A stretch of DNA of 54,560 nucleotides. Source: RGIG3009 sp964390295 (GTDB lineage: Bacteria; Bacillota; Clostridia; Oscillospirales; Acutalibacteraceae). The DNA lies in contig CAYMHR010000008.1 in NCBI GenBank assembly GCA_964390295.1, forward strand, positions 1 through 54,560. Reading direction: 5' to 3'. Both the position numbers and the translations under genes were made by a program. Under the pieces are notes generated by a model. The model saw only the letters and a list, made by a program, of their open reading frames with translations, ran no database searches and had not been told where the DNA came from. Positions 8,610 to 17,300 of this stretch are shown here, piece after piece; within the stretch, counting starts at the first letter, position 1; every line of letters begins with the position of its first letter.

Positions 8610-8655
8610 CAGAATAGAAAAAGCGGACGTAACGACGGTTCGTTACGTCCGCTTT
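8610..8655 (-). terminator. Intrinsic terminator of the MBL-fold gene
   Basis: A perfect 16-bp stem (8620-8635 with 8640-8655, 4-nt loop) followed on the minus strand by CTTTTTCTATT, 13 bp after the MBL-fold stop codon. Confidence 0.85.
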
Positions 8656-8668
8656 ACATGAGGAAATC

Positions 8669-9544
8669 TCACACTTCGGCGTGATATAATTCACGTTCAA
8701 TCACACTGACCAGATGATTGGTATTGACCATCATGGCGTCGATCGGATAAATGGTTGGAACGTTGCCACGGTAAAACTTTTTCTTAAAGTATGCCACAGC
8801 GTCGTCGTGGGTACCACCGTTTTTCAAAATCTCTAAAATCTCGTTTGCGGTTTCCGTAGCGCTTTTGCGGCAATTTGCCAAATAAAACGCCGTTTCTTCG
8901 TGATTCAACAAGCCGTAGTGTGGCAACAACAGCGTATCGATTGCCATGGCCTCCACCTTGGAAATTGATTCCAAAGCCGCATGATAGCCGACCAAATACA
9001 GCGGAAAGACAATGTCTCCCCCGTCGTAAACGCCCAACGTTTCGGAGCTGAGCAGCAGCTTTTCCGAAGCAAGGTAAAAGCCGATTGAGCACTTGGTATG
9101 TCCGGGAAGCTCGACCACGGTAAAATCCATGTCGCCGGCATGGATCACGTCGCCTTCGCGCACAACGGTGTCAACTCGCAATTCGTCCACACGGTCAGTA
9201 TACTCGGTCACACCGCATTGTACGGCAAATTTGCGATCCAGATCACGCATATGCGCCCGTGCAGACGGTTTGGCAAATACTTCAGCGGCATGTTCACCGG
9301 CAATCACCTGCACATCGGGATAGTGAGCGCAAACGTACGGTGCACCCAGCACGTGATCGTAATGGGAATGTGTTAAAAACAAGTAATCGAGCTTACGCTC
9401 GCCCAATACCGCCCGAACATTTTCGACCAAGGCGTCGCCGGTAAAGGCAAAGCCGGTATCGTACAGGATCGAGGTAGCGCCGTCATCCAGCAAAAACGCC
9501 GCGTCGCCCGGATGCTTTCTTACGTCGGTGATGGTTAATTTCAT
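8669..9544 (-). CDS. MBL-fold metallo-hydrolase
   Basis: A 291-residue metallo-beta-lactamase-fold protein. The metal-binding motif THSHYDHVLG (HxHxDH) is near residue 58, and the later ligands fit ELPGHTKCSIG and the HYG segment (LLPHYG) near residue 210. A C-terminal helical region of about 70 residues follows, as in glyoxalase II-like or lactonase-like members. Preceded by GGAGG and its own promoter, followed by a strong terminator, so it is monocistronic. Substrate cannot be told from sequence. Confidence 0.85.
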   Translation of the reverse strand: MKLTITDVRKHPGDAAFLLDDGATSILYDTGFAFTGDALVENVRAVLGERKLDYLFLTHSHYDHVLGAPYVCAHYPDVQVIAGEHAAEVFAKPSARAHMRDLDRKFAVQCGVTEYTDRVDELRVDTVVREGDVIHAGDMDFTVVELPGHTKCSIGFYLASEKLLLSSETLGVYDGGDIVFPLYLVGYHAALESISKVEAMAIDTLLLPHYGLLNHEETAFYLANCRKSATETANEILEILKNGGTHDDAVAYFKKKFYRGNVPTIYPIDAMMVNTNHLVSVIERELYHAEV

Positions 9545-9571
9545 GGAAATGCGCCTCCTTTCAACAGAAAG

Positions 9572-9600
9572 AGTATATCAGCATCCACCGGATTTGTAAA
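9572..9600 (-). promoter_or_regulatory. Sigma-A type promoter of the MBL-fold gene
   Basis: Minus-strand TTTACA (9600-9595), 17-bp spacer, TATACT (9577-9572), 27 bp ahead of the start codon. Confidence 0.6.
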
Positions 9601-9632
9601 GAAAAAGTAGCGTAAAATCCGCAAAAACCGTC

Positions 9633-10437
9633 TTATTGTCCGCCTTTCCGATAGGCGGACGGTCGGCAACCGCATTTTTTCAAAAACAGGTTGGAAAAAT
9701 AGTTGCTGTCGCTGTAACCGAGCTTTTCGGCAATCTCTCCTACCGACAACGAGGTGCCGACCAACAATTGTCTGGCAATTTGCATTTTCCGGTTCAGCTG
9801 GTAGGCGTAGGGCGTTGTACGAAACTCTCGAATAAACAGCTTTTGACAATAATCCTGTGAACGAAATATGCAGGCGGCGAGCTCTTCCCCGTGCACCAGC
9901 GTTTCGTCGTGTGAATCCAGATAGTTTTTCAGCCGAAGCGCTTCCGCACTGTGTTTGGCAGTGTAACGAGGAAACGACCAGGCAGGAAAAAATTTCCAAT
10001 ACAATCCCCTGCAACGCAAATTGCATCTCGCTGTCCGTTTTGTCGCCATGAATGACGGTTTAGATTCTTTGAAACACCGGCTTTAAGTCGGTATTTTCAA
10101 AGAAATGAAAGTCCGACAGGTGGTATGCCAACAACAGTTGTTCACAAAAGCTGCCGGAAATGTTGAGAAAAATTTTAGAAAACGGATCGTTGCTATCGGC
10201 ATAGTAGTGATGACAGGCGCCCGGATGCAAGCAATAGATGGTATCCTTCGTTACAGGATAGGTTTTTCCGTCCAGCACCACGTAGCCACGGCCATCCAAT
10301 ACGTATTCTATAACCAGCACTTCCGAGCTGTTACGCGAAATGCGATAGGTGGTATCAGGATAGGTAATACCTGCCAGTTCAACGTAAAGCGGCATCCCGT
10401 CATCCGCGCCGGCGAATGGCTTCAAAAACTCGTTCAA
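9633..10437 (-). pseudogene. Broken AraC-family transcriptional regulator
   Basis: Reads from a TTG at 10437 (GAGG eight bases upstream). The N-terminal cupin sugar-sensing domain (VLDGRGYVVLDGKTYPV, then HPGACHHYYA) is intact to about residue 125, where TAA at 10062-10060 interrupts it. The same frame resumes with EMQFALQGIVLEIF, a linker helix, and then loses frame near 9985 at a run of six T. The AraC DNA-binding domain (LSVGEIAEKLGYSDSNYFS ... CRPSAYRKGG) continues in another frame to 9633. Removing one T from that run restores the frame. So the gene has at least two lesions: one nonsense, one frameshift. It is divergent from the GH2 gene it presumably controlled. Sequencing error is possible for the homopolymer but less so for the stop. 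Confidence 0.8.
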
Positions 10438-10554
10438 CTTATTTTCCTCACTTTTTATAAAGTGTATTTATCCGAAGGATATAACTTGTTATAATATAAT
10501 CAAACCGGAATGGCAAGGATAACCTGAATGATTACGAAAAGGTGGAGACTACTT

Positions 10555-12266
10555 ATGATTTTCAGACCGGAACACCCGAAGCCGCAATTTATGCGCGAAA
10601 GCTGGTGTAACCTAAACGGAAGCTGGAGCTTCAACGTGGATTCAAATGAGGACGAAGCAACGCGGGGGACGGTCGGGCAGCCGCTTTCCTTCGATTTAAA
10701 AATTCCGGTTCCCTTTTGCCCGGAAAGCTCACTTTCCGGGATCGGACGATCGGATTTTATGAAATCGGTTTGGTATCAGCGTTCATTTGCGATCAGCCGG
10801 GAGCAACGCAACGGACGTGTGCGGCTTCACTTCGGCGCGGTAGATTATGAAGCCATTGTCTATATCAACGGCAAATGCTGCGGCACGCATCGCGGCGACT
10901 ACGTTTCTTTTTCCTTCGACGTTACCGACTATATTGTGGTCGGTGAAAATAACGTGACGGTGCACGTCTTGGATGATACCACAGACCGCCTGATCCCCTC
11001 CGGCAAGCAAAGCAGCAAGCCAGAATCATATGAATGCTATTACACCAGAACCACGGTAATCTGGCAAACCGTTTGGCTGGAGTTTATGCCGGACAATCAC
11101 ATTGCCGGCGTAAAATATTACACCGATCCGGAAAACGATTTATTAACAATCCATGCTACCCTACAGGGCGAAGCACGTTTCGTGCAGAGGCCTTTTTTGA
11201 AGGAAAGCCCGTCGGCACGGGGGAAGTGTTTTCTCAGGGCGGTGCAGCGATACTTGCCGTTCCGTTATCGGAAAAGCACCTTGGGGAAGTCGGAAAAGGC
11301 AATTTGTACGATCTGGAGCTTACGTTCGGAGACGATCGCGTGCAAAGCTATTTTGGCTTGCGTTCGCTCCGTCTTGACGGTTATCGCTTTTTGATTAACG
11401 AAAAGCCAATCTTCCGGCGGCTGGTATTGGATCAGGGATTTTATCCGAACGGCATCTATACGGCGCCTTCCGGCTCGGAACTGATTGCCGATATTGAGCG
11501 TTCTTTGGCCATGGGCTTTAACGGCGCACGCTTACATGAAAAAATATTTGAAGAGCGGTTTTTATATCACTGCGATCGTTTGGGGTATATCGTGTGGGGC
11601 GAATATCCCAATTGGGGGTTGAATCACACCTACGCTGACAGTATTTACGGTATTCTTCCGGAATGGCTGGAGGAAATCGATCGGGACTTTAATCATCCGG
11701 CCATTATCGGGTGGTGCCCCTTCAACGAAACGTGGGACATTGACGGAAAACAGCAACACGATCCTCTGCTAAGCACGGTATATTTAGCAACGAAAGCCGC
11801 CGATCCTACACGCCCTTGTATCGATACCAGCGGCAACATGCACGTATTAACGGATATTTACGATCTTCACGACTATACGCAAAACGTGGAAGAATTCCGC
11901 AAAAACTACGAACCGCTTGGCAAGAGCAATTTCTTTGATTTTCCGAGTGCACTTGCCAAGCGCCAGCAATACGACGGAATTTCTCCGTTCTTTGTCAGCG
12001 AATACGGCGGTATTCGCTGGACGGAGGATCAAAGCGGATGGGGCTACGGCGATGCACCGAAAACGCCGCAGGAATATCGGGAACGGTTAAAAGGGCTGAC
12101 GGACGTATTGCTGGATAATCCGCTGATGTTTGGCTTATGCTATACGCAGTTGACCGACGTGGAGCAAGAGCAAAACGGTTTATATACCTACGACCGTCAA
12201 GCGAAATTCTCTCCGGAAGAGATTTATAAAATCTTTTCGCGCAAGGCGGCCTTTGAAGAAACTTAA
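10555..12266 (+). pseudogene. Frameshifted glycoside hydrolase family 2 enzyme
   Basis: Start ATG at 10555 after AAGGTGGAG. The first part (to about 11168) is the GH2 sugar-binding jelly roll (WYQRSFAI, VRLHFGAVDYEAIVYING, GGENN-like turn). The frame then breaks near 11168-11185, and the Ig-like and TIM-barrel domains continue in another frame to 12266. In the barrel both catalytic glutamates are visible: WCPFNETWD (acid/base) and FVSEYGG (nucleophile). An intact product would be about 570 residues, close to beta-galactosidase/beta-glucuronidase-like enzymes of GH2. With the divergent regulator also broken, the locus looks to be decaying, although a single sequencing error here cannot be excluded. 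Confidence 0.82.
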
Positions 12267-12270
12267 AGCA

Positions 12271-12313
12271 ATGCCGCGCCTCTCAAGTATCGTGAGAGAC
12301 GCGGCATCTTTTT
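12271..12313 (+). terminator. Intrinsic terminator after the GH2 gene
   Basis: ATGCCGCG and CGCGGCAT flank a hairpin with inner CTCTCA/TGAGAG pairing, followed by CTTTTT; it begins 4 bp after the GH2 stop codon. Confidence 0.8.
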
Positions 12314-12348
12314 ACAAGAAACAATACGGATTTGTCGGGCGTATCGGC

Positions 12349-13572
12349 TTACGCGGCCTCATCGAGCTGCTTGGACGCAATCCGTTGCGCGGTTTCCAGC
12401 ATATTTTCGGCAAAAATGGCATATCCCTTTTTGGGATCGTTGACCAGCACGTGCGTAACGGCACCGACCAGCTTGCCGTTTTGAACGATCGGACTGCCGC
12501 TCATGCCTTGTACAATACCTCCTGTGGCTTTTAACAGCTCGGAGTCGGTGATCTCGATGATCATGTTGCGCACGGCGTTGTCGTCGTGATACTTCACCTG
12601 CGTGATACGTATATCGTACCACCCGGCTTTACTTCCGTTGATCGTGGTATATATTTTTGCTTCGCCCTCTTTGACGTTTTGCTTCAACGCTACTTCGATT
12701 TTTTCTCCGGAAATGCCGTCGTTTTTGCATACGGCATATACGCCGGAGCTCCCATTCAGCAGGAGCGCCCCATAGCTTCCCGCTTCAAAGCCGCCGCGCA
12801 GCTCGCCCGGAATCCCCGCTTGACTTTTGGTAACGCCGTAAATCCGCGCCGGTACGATCTCGCCGGAAGCGATGGGAATGACGTCGCCGGTATCGACGTC
12901 ACAGACGGCGTGCCCCAAGCCGGCGATCATGTTGGTTTCCGGATCGTAAAACGTGACCGTTCCAATGCCTGCCGAGCTATCGCGTACCCATATTCCCGCC
13001 TTGTAGCACGCCTCGTTTTTTGATTTTACGGCGCAAAAACGGAGCTCCGATTCCACGCTGCCGCGGCGAATACGCATCACCATGGTTTTTCCGCCGGAAC
13101 GTTTCACCAGCTCCGCTACCTCCTCGTTGGTATATACTGCGATTCCGTTAATCGAGATAATCAGGTCACCAACCTTCAAACCGGCATTGCGTGCCGGGCT
13201 AAAGGTGCCGGTGCTTCCGTCCACGTTAGACAGCGATACCACCAAAACGCCGTCGGTATACAGCTTTACCCCAAAAGGAATACCGCCCAACACGACGACC
13301 GGTTGTTCAACCACCGTCACCGAGGCGGTTTTAACCGGAAATATCCCCCACCATTTCAAAACCGCCGTATAGGATTCACCGGTGCTGGCACTGACGGCTT
13401 GCGCCTCGGAGCCTGCCGCCCGTGCGGTTATCGCTTCATCGATTTGCAGCAGTTTTCCCTGTTCAACGTAATATCGATCAGGCAGACGTTCGTTCCAATA
13501 GCCAATACCGAATAATACCACGGCAGAAAGCACAGCTAAAGCTCCGCATATCCACTGCACTGTTTTCTTCAT
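12349..13572 (-). CDS. spoIVB: SpoIVB peptidase (stage IV sporulation protein B)
   Basis: A 407-residue serine peptidase (family S55) which, in Bacillus, is secreted by the forespore and cleaves SpoIVFA to start pro-sigma-K processing. One N-terminal membrane anchor (residues about 5-24) is followed by a PDZ domain (NAGLKVGDLIISINGIAVY) and the peptidase domain with GLGHAVCD (catalytic His) and GMSGSPIVQNGK (catalytic Ser). Start at 13572 is set by GGAGGG six bases upstream. Monocistronic and convergent with the broken GH2 gene. It supports a spore-forming host. Confidence 0.93.
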   Translation of the reverse strand: MKKTVQWICGALAVLSAVVLFGIGYWNERLPDRYYVEQGKLLQIDEAITARAAGSEAQAVSASTGESYTAVLKWWGIFPVKTASVTVVEQPVVVLGGIPFGVKLYTDGVLVVSLSNVDGSTGTFSPARNAGLKVGDLIISINGIAVYTNEEVAELVKRSGGKTMVMRIRRGSVESELRFCAVKSKNEACYKAGIWVRDSSAGIGTVTFYDPETNMIAGLGHAVCDVDTGDVIPIASGEIVPARIYGVTKSQAGIPGELRGGFEAGSYGALLLNGSSGVYAVCKNDGISGEKIEVALKQNVKEGEAKIYTTINGSKAGWYDIRITQVKYHDDNAVRNMIIEITDSELLKATGGIVQGMSGSPIVQNGKLVGAVTHVLVNDPKKGYAIFAENMLETAQRIASKQLDEAA

Positions 13573-13739
13573 AAAGAACCCTCCGAACATTACTTTTCCA
13601 CCGTTTTGAAAGTTTATCAGTAGAAAAAATGACCGAAAGGCAATAATTTCAGTAAAATATGAAAATTTTTGAAAAACATATAGGCAAACGCCGGAAAATG
13701 TGCTATACTAAATATAATTTTAGGCTTGAGGTGAATCCC

Positions 13740-14174
13740 ATGAGCGCTCCTAAGGGTACGGTCGATTTGACCATCAATTTGAATAAGAACACCTGTTACT
13801 TCTTGAAAACCGGTAAATGCTCTCTTAACGTGGTGGATGACTTTTCCTGTTCTTCCGGGAAGCTCGCCACCAACGACCTTTTGTACTGTCCAAAGCTGTA
13901 CAAGGCCATGTGCAGTAAAAAGGAACAAATGCGACCGATTTCCGTTGCGTTGTGCGAATGTGGTCACGGCGAGGTTTTGTCCGGACATCAGCGCGCCTGT
14001 ATCGCAAGCCAGCGCGGACTATCCATCCCCGTCCGTGCGGCAGAGGATACCGTACGCCCCGCCTGCCCCATTTGCGGCGGTCAGATCACCTTTAACAACG
14101 TAAGCAACAGTGGTGCGCGAATCGTTACGCTCAACGCGGTTGCCATGCTAGAAGACGACCAGGAAACCGAATAA
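13740..14174 (+). CDS. Cysteine-rich hypothetical protein next to the CRISPR locus
   Basis: A 144-residue soluble protein with no family that I recognise. Start at 13740 follows GAGGTG; an upstream ORF extension has no ribosome site. It has about eleven cysteines, including CYFLKTGKC, CECGHG and a C-terminal PACPICGG knuckle, so zinc or iron binding is likely. There is no signal peptide or membrane segment. An extended -10 (TGCTATACT, ending 13709) lies 30 bp upstream and a terminator follows (14187-14220). It is separated from cas9 by the convergent tracrRNA gene. I see no evidence that it belongs to the CRISPR system. Confidence 0.7.
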   Translation: MSAPKGTVDLTINLNKNTCYFLKTGKCSLNVVDDFSCSSGKLATNDLLYCPKLYKAMCSKKEQMRPISVALCECGHGEVLSGHQRACIASQRGLSIPVRAAEDTVRPACPICGGQITFNNVSNSGARIVTLNAVAMLEDDQETE

Positions 14175-14186
14175 ATTTGTGTCATT

Positions 14187-14220
14187 AGCCGCTCTGCCTC
14201 CTGCGAGCGGCTTTGCTTTT
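14187..14220 (+). terminator. Intrinsic terminator after the Cys-rich protein gene
   Basis: AGCCGCTC (14187-14194) pairs with GAGCGGCT (14205-14212), followed by TTGCTTTTT. It insulates the gene from the converging tracrRNA. Confidence 0.75.
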
Positions 14221-14235
14221 TATCCGACCGGAAAA

Positions 14236-14352
14236 TAAAAAAGACCTCCGAAGAGGTCAATTTCATACGCACGCTGCGTGATCGGCAAAGCCGACGACTT
14301 GAAAATTCTTTTATTTGAACTCGTAGTGTAATTTATAAGGGACATAAACTAC
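14236..14352 (-). ncRNA. tracrRNA of the type II-A system
   Basis: Minus-strand RNA of about 117 nt, divergent from cas9. Its 5' part is an anti-repeat: GTCCCTTATA, AAATTACACTAC and TCAAA pair with the crRNA repeat, leaving a small internal bulge as in Cas9 guides. Downstream come a short hairpin CGGC-TTT-GCCG (nexus-like, 14292-14282), ACGCA-GCG-TGCGT (14278-14266), and a terminal stem GACCTC-TTCG-GAGGTC (14258-14243) ending in TTTTTT. That last stem is both the terminator and the 3' hairpin. The promoter is clear (14359-14387). Ends are predicted, not measured. Confidence 0.88.
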
Positions 14353-14355
14353 AAT

Positions 14356-14368
14356 GTGATATTATCAC
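14356..14368. promoter_or_regulatory. Palindrome over the tracrRNA -10 and the cas9 5' UTR
   Basis: GTGATA-T-TATCAC is a perfect 6-1-6 inverted repeat. It covers the tracrRNA -10 box and lies directly downstream of TACAAT (14350-14355), the best candidate -10 for cas9. It could be an operator controlling both directions; no regulator is identified. Confidence 0.45.
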
Positions 14369-14387
14369 AAAAAGGAGTGTTTGTCAA
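14359..14387 (-). promoter_or_regulatory. Sigma-A promoter of the tracrRNA
   Basis: Consensus TTGACA (14387-14382), 17-bp spacer, TAATAT (14364-14359) on the minus strand, placing the start near 14352, just before the anti-repeat. The spacer of this promoter contains the cas9 Shine-Dalgarno on the other strand. Confidence 0.8.
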
Positions 14388-14388
14388 C

Positions 14389-17300
14389 GTGGAAAAACAC
14401 AAAAATTATTACGTAGGGATTGATATTGGAAGCAACTCCGTCGGTTATGCGGTAACGGCGGAGAATTACGAGCTGTGCAAATACAAAGGCGAACCCATGT
14501 GGGGTGTCACGTTATTTGACGAAGCGCAACTTGCTGCTGAACGGAGAAACTTTCGCGTTGCGCGCAGGCGTCTGGACAGAAGACAGCAACGTGTACAAAT
14601 GATTATGGACTTGTTTGCCCAAGAAATCAACAAGATTGACCCCGATTTTTTCAAGCGGGTTAAAGAGAGCTATCTCTATCCGGAGACACAAGACGATAAA
14701 ATTCGACTTTTTAACACCTATGAACAACAAAAAACCTACGTGGAAAAGTATCCTACCATTCATCATCTGATCGTTGAATTGATGAACGATAGCGAGCCAC
14801 ACGACGTCCGGCTGGTATATTTGGCATGTGCATGGTTGGTTGCCCACAGAGGGCACTTTCTTCATGAGGTCGACAAAAACAACGTTGAGGCCGTTACCGA
14901 TTTTCAAAACGTATATACCCAATTTACCAGATTTCTCCAGCGTGATGGAGAATATTCTCTTCCCTGGAATGAATCTGTAAGCATCGAAGGGGTGTCTAAC
15001 GCCTTAAAATGCAAACTAGGCGTTAATAAAAAAGCAAAGCTGGTGACGGAAGCGCTGTTTGGAACGGGCAAAGCACCAAAAGAAGTAAACGAGCAGTATG
15101 AGTATAACTATGAGCTTGTTATCAAACTGCTGTGCGGTGGAAAAGTCTCTTTGAAGGACCTTTTCGGGAAAGACAACTATGCGAATTTAGAAGAAAAATC
15201 CGTTGCCCTTACCATGGATGACGAGACGTTGAGTGCTATTATGCAAAGCCTCGGTGACGACTCGGAACTGATTTCCGTATTAAAGTCCGTATACGACTGG
15301 TCGGTTTTAGTTGACGTACTGAAAGGGAAAGCGACAATTTCCGAAGCAAAGGTAGCGGTTTATCAACAGCACCAAGACGATTTGGCAACGCTGAAACGTT
15401 TTATCAAGAAGTATGTGCCGAAACGGTACGATACACTGTTTCGTTCTGCCGATGTTAAAAACAACTACGTTGCTTATATCGGAAAAAGCAAAAGTGGAAA
15501 TGAAGTCATCCGTCCGGAACACTCGGCAAAGAAAGAGGAGTTTTGCAAGTACGTTTTGTCAGTCGTAAAAGCGATTTCTCCAGACGAATCCGACGCGGCA
15601 TGCTATAACCGCATGGTCTCGCACCTGGAAGCTACCGATTTCATGCCCAAACAGGTTGATGGCGATAATCGGGTTATCCCCTACCAGCTTTATTGGTATG
15701 AGCTGAATAAGTTACTGCGTAACGCCGAAAAATATATTCCATTTTTATCAACGCCGGACGACGACGGAATAACCGGTACGGAAAAGATATTGTCTGTATT
15801 CGAATTTCGCGTACCGTATTACATTGGCCCTTTGAAAGAAAAGAGCGATCCCCGATGGAACCATTGGATGGTACGCAAAGCGGAAGGCAAAATTTATCCT
15901 TGGAATTTTGAAAGCAAAGTAGACTTGGATGCCAGCGAAAATGCCTTTATCAAAAGAATGACAAACTCCTGTTCCTATTTGCCCGGCGAAGACGTCTTGC
16001 CGAAAAACTCACTCATCTATTCCGCTTTTGAGGTTCTCAACGAAATCAACGTCATCAAAATCAATGAACGTGAAATTCCGGTTTCCGTCAAGCAAGCGTT
16101 GTATACCAACGTTTTCATGCGTCATGCCAGGGTAACGCCGGCGCGGATTCGAGAGTACCTCATCTCAGAAAATCATCTCAACGAATCCGACACTCTCGGC
16201 GGACTGGACGTTACGGTAAAAGCCTCGCTGAAACCGTTTATTCAGTTTCAGAGCTTGATCAAGCGTGGCTTGCTCACCCATTCCGATGCAGAGAAAATTA
16301 TAAACCGTGCCACGTACTCCGAGGATAAAGCGCGTTTTTCCAAGTGGCTAAAACGTGAGTATTCTTCTCTTCCTGATGGTGACGTTCAATATCTTTCGGG
16401 ACTTAAATTCAAGGATTTCGGCAGACTTTCCCGCCGCTTTTTGTGCGGCATCAGCGGCGTCAACAAGGAAACAGGCGAGTTGTATTCGTCAATCATCGTT
16501 GCGCTTTGGGAAACAAACTGCAACTTAATGCAGCTACTATCGGATAAGTTTACCTTCGCGGAAAATATCACGGCATTCGTTAAAGATTATTATTCCGATC
16601 GAAAATCAAACGGTGTTTCTGACCGTCTGAACGATATGCGCGTTTCTAACGCTGTTAAACGCCCCATTATACGCGCCTTGGACATATTAAAAGACGTTGT
16701 CAAGGTACAAGGGTGTGCTCCAAAACGTGTTTTTATTGAAATGACGCGTGGTGCCAGTGAAGAACAAAAGCGCCAAGGAAGAACGAAAACACGTCTCGCA
16801 CAGCTCTATGAGCTTTACTCACAAGTAAAAGACGAAGACGTACGTTATTTGACCGAACAGCTTGAGCAGTGGGGCGATACTGCACACAACAAGTTGCAAA
16901 GTGACAAGCTGTTCCTCTATTTTATTCAACTTGGAAAATGCTTGTACACGGGGCAAAAGATAGATTTGGATTCGGTTGTTTCCGGCGATGGAAGCTACAA
17001 TATTGAACATATCTACCCACGTAGCTTTGTATCGGACGACAGCGTCATCAACAATAAGATTCTGGTCGATTCCAAAGCCAACGGTGTTAAGAGCGACCGT
17101 TATCCTATTGATCCGGCAATTCAAGAAAAAATGCACGGATATTGGACTTATCTACATAAAATCGGTTTGATTACGCCGGAAAAATACAAGCGCTTAACCA
17201 GGAAGACACCGTTTACCGATGAAGAAAGATTTGAATTCATTAATCGTCAGCTTGTGGAAACCGGACAATCCACCAAGGCGGTTGCAACGTTGCTGAAAGA

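Noticed and set aside
114..9544. Search for a hydrogenase structural gene (HydA H-cluster motifs) near hydEGF
   Set aside because: No protein with the H-cluster cysteine motifs is encoded in the window.
9541..10026. 161-codon minus-strand frame over the AraC region as an independent gene
   Set aside because: Only its first part is the true linker of the AraC protein; after the six-T run it is out of frame. Merged into the pseudogene.
14356..14391. Cas9 start at 14356 (eleven extra codons)
   Set aside because: It lies upstream of the AAAGGAG ribosome site and within the palindrome; the GTG at 14389 gives a normal Cas9 N-terminus.
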